NCBI GenBank assembly: GCA_947305675.1
Contig: CAMZED010000037.1
Location: 1-13,125 of the forward strand
Source of the DNA: an uncultured Clostridia bacterium
Lineage (GTDB): Bacteria; Bacillota; Clostridia; Oscillospirales; CAG-382
DNA length: 13,125 nucleotides
Direction of reading: 5' to 3'
Part shown: piece by piece, positions 1-8,600 of the stretch
Position numbering within the stretch: position 1 is the first letter of the stretch
How the letters are laid out: each line of letters starts with the position of its first letter
Notes under the pieces: model-generated
Databases searched by the model: none
What the model saw: the letters and a program-made list of their open reading frames with translations, nothing else
Told to the model about the DNA's origin: nothing
Made by a program: the position numbers and the translations under genes

Positions 1-489
1 GACGGTTACGCGCTCGGCGGGCTTGCCGTGGGCGAGACGGCGGATGAAATGTACCGCGTTATCGAGGTATGCGAACCTTATCTCCCCGCCGACAAACCGC
101 GCTATCTGATGGGGGTCGGGACTCCTGTGAACATTTTGGAAAGCGTCGACCGCGGAATAGACTTTTTCGATTGCGTAATGCCCTCACGCAACGCGCGCCA
201 CGGGAACCTTTTCACTTCCGAAGGGCTTTTGAACCTGAACAACAACAAATATCTGCTCGACAGCAAGCCGCTTGACGAGCATTGCGATTGCCCGGTCTGC
301 CGAAATTATTCCCGCGCGTACATACGCCATCTTTTTAAAGCGCGCGAACTTCTGGCAATGCGGCTTTGCGTTATACACAACCTTTATTTCTACAACAAAC
401 TTATGGAAAACATACGCAAAGCGCTCGCCGAGGACAATTGGAAGAGTTTTAAAGATGAGCAGGTATATATGCTCGGAAAAAGAGCCTAA
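1..489 (+). CDS. tgt: Queuine (preQ1) tRNA-ribosyltransferase, C-terminal part
   Basis: This enzyme swaps guanine-34 of the anticodon for the queuosine precursor preQ1 in GUN tRNAs, in the cytoplasm. The frame is open from base 1, with 162 residues visible, so the N-terminal half lies outside the window. The fragment starts in the family segment 'YALGGLAVGE'. It carries the 'FDCVMPSRNARHG' stretch, whose Asp (residue 57 of the fragment, bases 169-171) matches the catalytic nucleophile of bacterial TGT. The structural zinc site is intact: Cys95, Cys97 and Cys100 in 'CDCPVC', plus His126 in 'IHN'. The C-terminus looks complete, and a strong terminator follows 10 bases after the stop. It converges on htpG. 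Identification is firm. Whether queA, tgt and yajC sit together upstream, as in many Firmicutes, cannot be seen. Confidence 0.97.
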   Translation, partial: DGYALGGLAVGETADEMYRVIEVCEPYLPADKPRYLMGVGTPVNILESVDRGIDFFDCVMPSRNARHGNLFTSEGLLNLNNNKYLLDSKPLDEHCDCPVCRNYSRAYIRHLFKARELLAMRLCVIHNLYFYNKLMENIRKALAEDNWKSFKDEQVYMLGKRA

Positions 490-495
490 ACACGT

Positions 496-531
496 AAAAA
501 ACCGGACGGACAAATGCCCGTCCGGTTTTTG
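496..531. terminator. Bidirectional Rho-independent terminator between tgt and htpG
   Basis: A perfect inverted repeat (AACCGGACGG at 500-509 and CCGTCCGGTT at 518-527) has an 8-base loop. An A-run on the left and a T-run on the right extend the stem. On the plus strand the hairpin ends in a U-tract after tgt. On the minus strand the A-run becomes a U-tract, so it can also stop htpG transcripts, whose stop codon lies at 568. One element serving two convergent genes fits the short 78-base gap. Confidence 0.9.
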
Positions 532-567
532 CTTTTAATTAATTATAAAACGCGTTGCGAATACTTT

Positions 568-2457
568 TTACATAAGTTTTGCGACAAGATCGGCAAACGC
601 CGCCGGATCTTCAAGCGGGATCCCGCCGAGCAGTTTCGCCTGGCCAAGCAGAAGCCTGCCGTAATCGGCAAGTTTTTCTTTATCGGAACCGTAAAGCAGG
701 GCGAGTTTTTCCGCAACGGGATGATCTTTGTTTATTTCAAGTACAAGTTCGGCTTTTATCTGATTGCCGTCGGCGCCGGGCATCTTTTTAAGCACGCGCT
801 CCATCCCCGCCGAAAGTTCGCCCTCGCTGGAAAGGCAGGCGGCGTGATTTTTGAGTTTATCGGTAAAGCAGACCTTCTTTACGCTTTCGCCCAGGCTTTC
901 TTTTATAAAAGCGAGCATTTCGGCGTTCCTGTCGTTCTCGGCTTTAAGCGCTTCTTTTTCCTCATCGGTCGAAAGATCGAGTTCTTCTTTGCAGACGTTA
1001 AGAAACTCTTTTTCGGCATAGGTGTGCATCATCTGCAAAGCAAACTCGTCGATATCGTCGGTGAGATAAAGGACCTCGAACCCTTTTGCGGTAACCGATT
1101 CGACCTGGGGCAGCATCGAAGTCTTTAACACGCTGTCGCCGCAGGCGTAATAGATCTTCTTCTGCGATTCGGGCATACGGTCTACGTATTCGCGCAGGGT
1201 GGTGTATTTTCCGCCGTCAGACGATTTGAACATAAGCAGATCCTGCAGCGAATCTTTGTTCATGCCGTAATCGGAATAAACTCCCCACTTAAGCTGATTG
1301 CCGAACGCCGCGAAAAACTTCTCGTAATTATCGCGCTCGTTCGCCAGCATTTTCGAAAGCTCGCCGTTTATCTTCTTTTCGATCGCCTTGGCAATGACCT
1401 TGAGCTGCCTGTCGTGCTGAAGCAGCTCGCGCGAGATGTTAAGCGAAAGATCGGAACTGTCGACAAGCCCTTTTACAAAACTGAAATAATCGGGAAGAAG
1501 ATCCTTGCATTTTTCCATTATCATTACGCCGGAAGAATAAAGCTGCAGACCTTTTTCGTAATCCTTGCTGTAAAAATCGTAAGGGATGTGCGACGGGATG
1601 AACAAAAGCGCCTCGTAATTCGATCCGCCCTCGGCTTTTTGGCGCACGACTTTAAGCGGGGGTTCGTAATCGAAAAACTTCTCGCGGTAGAAGCGGTTGT
1701 ATTCCTCTTCGCTCACTTCGCTTTGCGCGCGTTTCCAGATCGGGACCATGCTGTTAAGAATCGCGTCCTCGGTGTGAGTTTCGTATTCATCCTCGGTGCC
1801 CTCTTTGAGATGCTCGTGAGAAGTAAGCATTTTGATCGGATAGCGGATATAATCGCTGTATTTTTTCACCAGCGAGCGAATGCGGTATTCTTCGAGATAT
1901 TCGCTGTAATGCTCTTCCTCGGTATCGGGTTTTATGTGCAAAGTGACTTTTGTACCGGGTTCAGCCGAAGGGAATTCGGTAACCGTGTATCCATCGGCGC
2001 CGGAGGATTGCCAGCGCCATCCCTCGCCGCTTCCGTAAGCGCGGCTGTCGACTGTGATCTCGTCGGCTACCATAAACGCCGAATAAAAACCGACTCCGAA
2101 CTGACCGATTATATCGATATTTCCTTCGCTGTCTGCGGGTTTATCGGCTTTGAACTCAAACGAGCCGCTTTTTGCGATCGTACCGAGGTTGTTTTCCAGC
2201 TCGTCTTTGGACATTCCGCAGCCGTTATCGGTTACTGTCAGCGTCCGCGCGGTTTTATCGACTGCTATGCGGATAAAATAATCGTCTTTCTTAAGCGAAA
2301 CGCTTTGGTCGGTGAGCGAACGGAAATAGAGCTTGTCTATCGCGTCGCTCGCGTTGGATATCAGCTCACGGAGAAAAATCTCTTTGTGGGTGTAGATCGA
2401 ATTGACCATCATATCCAAAAGTTTTTTGGATTCTGTTCTGAATTGCTTTTTTGCCAT
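568..2457 (-). CDS. htpG: Hsp90-family molecular chaperone HtpG
   Basis: This is an ATP-dependent cytosolic chaperone that acts as a dimer on late folding intermediates. Its 629 residues match full-length bacterial HtpG. The N-terminal GHKL ATPase motifs are all present: Glu31 and Asn35 in 'ELISNASDA', Asp77-Gly81 in 'DNGCGM', the glycine-rich lid 'GQFGVG' (118-123), and 'GTKVTLH' from about residue 168. The middle domain has 'NISRELLQ', with Arg343 corresponding to the arginine that contacts ATP. The acidic C-terminal third is the dimerisation region. The ATG start is supported by an AGAAGG ribosome binding site about 8 bases upstream and by the typical 'MAKKQF' beginning. It is monocistronic: its own promoter and CIRCE operator lie upstream, with terminators on both sides. 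Heat-inducible control by HrcA is inferred from the operator. Confidence 0.98.
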   Translation of the reverse strand: MAKKQFRTESKKLLDMMVNSIYTHKEIFLRELISNASDAIDKLYFRSLTDQSVSLKKDDYFIRIAVDKTARTLTVTDNGCGMSKDELENNLGTIAKSGSFEFKADKPADSEGNIDIIGQFGVGFYSAFMVADEITVDSRAYGSGEGWRWQSSGADGYTVTEFPSAEPGTKVTLHIKPDTEEEHYSEYLEEYRIRSLVKKYSDYIRYPIKMLTSHEHLKEGTEDEYETHTEDAILNSMVPIWKRAQSEVSEEEYNRFYREKFFDYEPPLKVVRQKAEGGSNYEALLFIPSHIPYDFYSKDYEKGLQLYSSGVMIMEKCKDLLPDYFSFVKGLVDSSDLSLNISRELLQHDRQLKVIAKAIEKKINGELSKMLANERDNYEKFFAAFGNQLKWGVYSDYGMNKDSLQDLLMFKSSDGGKYTTLREYVDRMPESQKKIYYACGDSVLKTSMLPQVESVTAKGFEVLYLTDDIDEFALQMMHTYAEKEFLNVCKEELDLSTDEEKEALKAENDRNAEMLAFIKESLGESVKKVCFTDKLKNHAACLSSEGELSAGMERVLKKMPGADGNQIKAELVLEINKDHPVAEKLALLYGSDKEKLADYGRLLLGQAKLLGGIPLEDPAAFADLVAKLM

Positions 2458-2520
2458 TATGACTACCTTCTTTTTGCGGCGCGGCAGGCAAAGCCGCTCC
2501 TTCTTCTATTTTACGCGGTT

Positions 2521-2549
2521 ATTATACCACCATTTTTTAGCACTGTCAA
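2521..2549 (-). promoter_or_regulatory. Consensus sigma-A promoter of htpG
   Basis: Read on the minus strand, TTGACA (2549-2544) is followed after exactly 17 bases by TATAAT (2526-2521). Both hexamers are perfect consensus, and the -10 is preceded by TGG, an extended -10 element. Transcription should start near 2514, giving a leader of about 57 bases before the htpG ATG. Such a strong promoter would need repression, which the overlapping CIRCE can provide. Confidence 0.93.
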
Positions 2550-2563
2550 CACGTGAGTGCTAA
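2537..2563. promoter_or_regulatory. CIRCE operator (HrcA binding site) controlling htpG
   Basis: On the plus strand, TTAGCACTG (2537-2545) and GAGTGCTAA (2555-2563) are separated by 9 bases. This is the classical CIRCE layout, TTAGCACTC-N9-GAGTGCTAA, with 17 of 18 arm positions matching. The only mismatch is base 2545. The operator overlaps the -35 box of the htpG promoter, so bound HrcA would block RNA polymerase. hrcA itself is not in the window. Confidence 0.95.
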
Positions 2564-2569
2564 TTTTTA

Positions 2570-2614
2570 GAAAAAAATAAAAAAAGAGCAGCCCCGGCAG
2601 TTGCCTGCCGGGGC
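2570..2614 (-). terminator. Rho-independent terminator of the giant dockerin gene
   Basis: A perfect 10-bp GC-rich stem (GCCCCGGCAG at 2591-2600 and CTGCCGGGGC at 2605-2614) has a TTGC loop. On the minus strand it is followed within 6 bases by a long, nearly uninterrupted U-tract (complement of 2570-2586). It lies about 40 bases past the dockerin gene stop codon and directly upstream of the CIRCE, insulating htpG from read-through. Confidence 0.93.
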
Positions 2615-2653
2615 GCTTGATTTAAAGGTTTACGCTTTTATTATCCTTGCCGA

Positions 2654-5600
2654 TTATTTCGCGCCGGGGATGAGTTTATTGCCGATGATGTGGCGTTTAA
2701 CAAGGATGTAGTCGGCAGCGTCGACCTCGCCGTCGTCGTTGATATCAGCAGCTTTGAGCTGATCGCCGGTGAGGAGTTTGTTGCCGATGATGTGGCGTTT
2801 GATGAGGATGTAGTCGGCAGCGTCGATCTCGCCGTCGTCATTTACGTCGCCGATCGAGTATGTGGGTTCTACGACCGTCGCTTCAACAACTGCTACTTCA
2901 GCGATGGAGATGAATTCCCAATAGATCTTGCCGTCCGCGGGAGAATCGCCGAGGACATCGGTGCTCTTGCCGACGTTGAGTTCGATCTTGACGAACTTAG
3001 CTTCGACTTCGTCGAATGTGAACGAGCTGGAAACGGTGCCGTTCTTATCGAGCGCTACTTCAGCTGCTGCAAGGTCGAATTCGCCTACCTTCGTGTAGGT
3101 TTCGCCATCCGTGGAAACGGAGATCACGGCTTTTCCTTCCGGATAGCCTATCATAACGCCTGCGCAGTGATAGAGGTCGAGAGTTACGCCGGTGAGTTTC
3201 TTAGCTGCTTCGAGCTCGTCGATGATGGAAACGTGCATCGGTTTCTGTTTGCATTCAGCGTTGGCAACGAGGAGAACTTTTGCCTTGTCTATCGCTTCCC
3301 AAGCGCCATTAAAGCCGGTCTCGCCATCGGTGAGGATAGCGTTGTCTTTAACGATAACGGTTGCTTCGTAAGGAACAACGGGTTCTTCGCCTTCCCAGAC
3401 CTGAACTTCGTCAGCCCAGAGGTAGTTGCCGCCGACTGCTACGAATTTAACATAGCGTGCGGAAACGGACTGTTCAAGCTGTACAGTGAACCAGGTTGCA
3501 TTCCAGGTGGTGTCTTCAGGCTCGCCTTTGGTGCTTGCAACATCGAGAGCGGTGAAGTTTTCGCCATCGACCGAGTATTCAATTTTGATGCCGTTGATGA
3601 TGGAGATGCCCCACTGGCCGCCGAATGCGTGTACGTCGAATTTATCAACGTAGTATTCTTTGCCGAGGTCAACAGTAACTGTTGCTCCTGCGCCGAGACC
3701 GGAGGAAGCTTCTGTGCCGCCGTTGCCGGAGTATATACCGTCGGTAAGCTTCTTGGCGTTGTCTTTATAAGAGTCGGTGCGGGTGTTTTCGGTTACGGTG
3801 TATGCGGCTTTGTAGGAGAGGGGATATACTCTGGTGGGATCGGGGATGATTTCGAATGCCGCGCCCTGGAGAGCGTGCCAGTTCTTCATCTTTGCGAAAG
3901 CTGCGAGGTCTACGTTGTAGAGTTTAACAACGTCGCCTTCGCTTACGCCCGCTACGGTGCCGGCATTGCTGCCGTGTGCAAGAACCATGAATCCGCCTTC
4001 GGGGATCTCAATGTTAGTTTTGTCAACCATGCCGACAACTTTGATGATCTTGCCGGTGCTGTCGCAAACCACTGCATTCCAATAAGTGAAGTCCTGAGCG
4101 GAGCCGGTGGTGATTGCGCTGATAGCGCCAACGGTATTTTCGCCGGTAGCAAGAGGAACGATAACGTTGATACCGTCGGCAATGAAACGGCCGTTGTAGA
4201 GAAGTTTGGTTGCGTCATCGGGAACTTCTGCTGCTTCGGGATTCCAGCTGATAACGCTGAAGGAAGCGTATGCACTGATCGTGTATTCATCGGAAACGGT
4301 GCCGTTGAAGAGTTCAACGTAATCGCCGACTTTGATGGTGTCGAATATTGCGAGAGCAGCGTCGTCCTTAGCGACAACAACGGCGCCGCTTTCGGTTTTG
4401 TCGTAAATGTTCACGCCGATAGCGAATCCGCCTTCGGGAACTTCAACGTCTCCCTTGGGACCATTGGGATCGCCGCCGTTAGCCGGACGTCCGATCTTGT
4501 CGTATATGCCGACAACACGGTCGTTTGCGTCAACGGTAATAACTTTGTATGCGTTGTAGTCGGTGCTTTCTCTGTTGTTGATGTAGTTGCCGATGTCGTT
4601 AAGAGTCTTGAGTTCGGTTCCTTCAACAGTGATGCGTTTGAAGAGGTTCACGTCGCCGTTTACGTATGCGGCGAAGGAACGGATCTTGTAATCGCCCAGT
4701 TTGAGAGCTTTGAATACTACAGAGTTTTCGCTGCTCCAGGGATTCCAAGCTGCTTTGTACTTGCCTTCGTCATTGATCGAGTGGCTGAACAGAGCGGTGT
4801 TGTGCGTACCGTCTTTTTCAGGAGTCGAAACGGTGAGTATGAACTGGAGTCCGCCGTCGTCGGTAACGAAGGGAGCGGGGATCTCAACGAAGAGTTCTGC
4901 TCCGCCGTCAACTATCGCGTAATCATAGCGGCCCGGGAGGAACCGAAGAGCGTCGCCGATCATCTTGCCCTGAGCGGTACCGCCGTTGGACGCGAGTTTG
5001 TCATACTGGTCGACGCGGTCGATGACGAATTTTTCGCCGTCGAAGCCGAGGTCGATGAGTGCGGTGAAGTTGCTGCGGTCAACGGTGTTGTTCGGGTTGA
5101 ACATCCAGATGCGGAGGTTCGTCGCTTTGCCGTTGGTGTCGTTGCCGTTGGCAGCGCCGACGCCTTCGACAGCGTAAAGATCGCCGTAGTATTTAACGCC
5201 GATGAGGAAGTTATCGCCGTCTCTCTTAATAGCGTAATCGAAGGAGTGGAGACCCTTGTCGGAGAGCTGCCATTCGTAATCGTTTTCGCCTTTGACCTCG
5301 GTCCATTTGCTTACCCAGTCAAAGTCGAGGTGATTTTCAATTACTTCGGGCTTAGTGACGTGGATGGTGAACTCACCGTCATTTATCTTCAGGAAGCTGC
5401 CGGCGGCAAGTCCGCGGGTCATCCATTTAGCGGTGGAAAGTATGCCGTCGTTTGCATAGGTTCCGTTGCTGCAAAGGTTGATAAGAGCGATCTGGTTTTC
5501 ACCGAGCATGATCTTATCGTTTTCATAGGTGACGCCCTCAACGTCTGTCGGAGCATTCGGATGAGTGTGTCCGCCGTTCTGCCAAACGTTGGTGTCGTTC

Positions 5601-8600
5601 CAAAGTATCTTATAAACGCCGTTAGCGACCTTTTCGGCTATCGTGATCTGAGAAGCCGCGATGCTGAACGGGGTCTTGTCGTTGATGCCGAATCCTTCGG
5701 GAACGTCCTCGGAGGTCCAGCAAACTATGCCGTGACCGCCTTCAACGCCGTTGATCGGATAAGGACCTTCGGGGTTGGAAGCGTTGGCGGCTTCACCCTC
5801 GGCAACGGCTATGGTGCCGTGTACGTCGGTGCCGACGACCTTGATGTAGCGAGCGTTGACAACGCCTCTTGCGGAGAAGTCGTCCTTCGCCACACCGGCG
5901 GTTACGGCAACAGCCGCGCCGGCGGCGATGTCGTAATATTCTTCGCCGTCAAGCGACGCGTAAATCCTTACGCTTTCCTGTGCGTCCGCAATGTCGGCGG
6001 TGAAGGTCACGCAGTTGATCGCCTTGACTTCTTCAAGATCAAGTACGTTCTCGGTCATGGGAACGTAAGGAACGATATCGAAGGTCACCTGGTTGATATA
6101 CTTGTCCTGAACGTTGATCTGAGCAAGTTTTTCGGGATCAGCGCCGTAAACGTTTACGGTGTCGCCGACTTTGAGAGTTTCGAATATTGCAAGATATTCA
6201 GCATCCTGGCCCTCAACGTCTCTTACGCCGATAGCGAATCCGCCTTCGGGTATTTCGACGTTGCCTTTAACCGCGCCTTCGACAGACTTGTCGGAGCTGG
6301 TCACGGGGTAAACGCCGGTAACCAGTCCATTGGCGTCAACGGTGAAGAACTTGTAAAGGTTGTAATCGGTTTGGGTTCTGCCGTTGAGTTTGTTGCTGAC
6401 TTCGTTTATGGTCTTTTCGCCGGAAGCGAGACGAGTCATAATGGTGACGTCGATCAAGTCGGAGAAGTAACCGGCGAAGGTCTTGACAGCGTACTTACCG
6501 ACGGGGTGAGCAGCGCTTTCTTTCTTATAAAGGCCTTCGTTGTTGAAGTCCCAACCGTTAGTACGGTAAGGTCTATTGTCTATGGTAAGGGTTCCGGTCG
6601 GTGCGGGATAATAAACACCGTCGTTGGAGCCGTTTGCGGTTTTGCCGGTAACGGTGGAGAAGTATCCGAATCCTTTTTCAAGATCGATTCCGAGGTCGGA
6701 AAGTTTGATCTTGAATTCATAGGTCACTTTGCCTTCAACGTTCTTGGCAGCTGCTTCGAGCGAGCTGTTTTCGATAACAGCGCCGACGTTTCTGACAACA
6801 GAAGTGTTGTATTTTGCAGCGTGGCCGGTGTTGGAAGCAAAAACGTCTATGAACGAGGTATATACCGAGCCGGTTCCGTTGTTGATCCAGAAGCGGAACG
6901 AGGTCTGAGATTCGGCTTCGCTGACAGCGGCGACATAGAGATATTCGCCGTCATCGGTAATGGCGAGATCGTATTCAAATACATCGCCTTTATCGCCTTT
7001 AGCGTCAGACTGCCACACGGCGTTGTCTTTGTTGACTTTTATCCATTCAACGCCTTCCCAGATCACGTCATTGACTTCGCCGTCGATCACGGAAGCTGCC
7101 GGTTCGAGAACTTTGATACCTATGTTGCCGACCTCGTCGGTCCAGGTACCGGAGGTGATGTGTTTATATGCGCCTTCAACTACTGCAAGGCCAGGAGCGT
7201 AGAGGCACTGGTTGTTTTTAGCGCCGCCGGTAGCCTTTTCGATCGAGTAGGTGATGAACATACGGAGGAAATCGGTCGCGCCGATCTCGTCAAGCGGGAT
7301 CACAACGTAGGCTTCAACTCCGCCGCCGATCGACTGCATGTTGTATTCATACTTGGACTCGGTGTTGTTAACAGGAGAGTTTGTGCCGGCGTAAGTGCCG
7401 CTGATGTTATTAGCTGCGCGGCTGCCGAGCGTACCGTCTTCTTTAACATATACTTCGTAGAAATATCTGTAAGAAGTCTGAGTAGCGTCGGTCTTCACCC
7501 AAACGCGGAGGAACGAGCTGTTGCCGTTGCCGGTGCCTTTGGTGAGCGGGAGATTTGCTTTGACGCCAACATAAAGTTTGCCGTCTTTTACGAAGTAGTT
7601 GTATTTGTAGGAAAGTGCGTCGGCATTGCCTTCGGCGGGAGCGTAATCGGCATTCTGCCAATCAGCGTTTTCGCCTACGACGGTTTCGGTCCATTCGCCC
7701 TGCCAATCGTCGCCTGCAAAGAACGATTCTGCAGCCGGTTCGACAGCGAGAAGAATGTTGGCGGGTACCGCCTTGGTGGGATCAAGGTTGCCGTAGCCGT
7801 CATCACCGGTGGTGTTGAGGGCGAAATTAGTGGAAATATCAAACTGCGGGAGAAGTTTGTATCCGAGCAGTTTGCCGTCAGCGAGTGCATCAAGAGTGGA
7901 TTTATCGGTGTTGCGGGTCGAAGTCCAGATCGCCATGATAAATCCGTTCTCGGGGCAAGCGGTGGTGTTGTTCTCGGCGGAGCCGGGAGCAAAATACTTG
8001 GTAGCGACATATTCGCCGTCTACGGTTTCAACAACATAAACGTGAGCATAAAGGAACGCATTGTTGCTGTTGATAGAGGTAGCGTTTGCACCTGCGTTCG
8101 AGAGAATGTTTATATCATAAACGCCCCAGGAATAGGTGTTGTTATGAGAAACGGCGAGGTTGAGAGCTTCCACTCCGTCTGCGTTCGTAACTTTGCCCGC
8201 GTCGCCGCAAATGGTGCATTCTTCAAAATAGAAGCTGCCCGAGGCCTTCTTTTCGAAGTTGTGGGTGTGAGGAGTTACGGTGAAGCCGGCACTGGTAAGT
8301 TCCTGTGTGCCAACGAGATAAGCGACAGCGGTGAGGTTGACGTTGTAAAGCGTGACAGCGTCGCCTACTTTAATATTTGCCAGTGCGGCGTAGCCTGCTT
8401 TGTTTCCGTTGTAGCTGACTATGTATCCGCCTTCGGGGATCACAAACGTGCAGGCTTTCGAAAGAGCGTAGTCGGTAGCGACGACTTTGCCGTCAGCGTC
8501 GACGAGTATGTTGTAAGCGTAGTTAAGGTCTTTTGCAGTGCCGTTATTGCCGCGTGCGGTAACTTCAGCAACAGTCTGACCGTCGCCGGCGATGATCGAG

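Noticed and set aside
514..1128. Plus-strand open frame of 204 codons opposite the htpG 3' end
   Set aside because: It begins inside the tgt terminator hairpin and is a mirror of htpG; no family features.
1414..2556. Plus-strand open frame of 380 codons opposite htpG
   Set aside because: It overlaps the conserved ATPase domain of htpG and its promoter on the other strand; the product resembles nothing known.
2570..2614. GC-rich palindrome as a mobile element end or attachment site
   Set aside because: It has a 4-base loop and a long U-tract on the minus strand just after the dockerin stop codon, the standard terminator layout; no transposase or target duplication is present.
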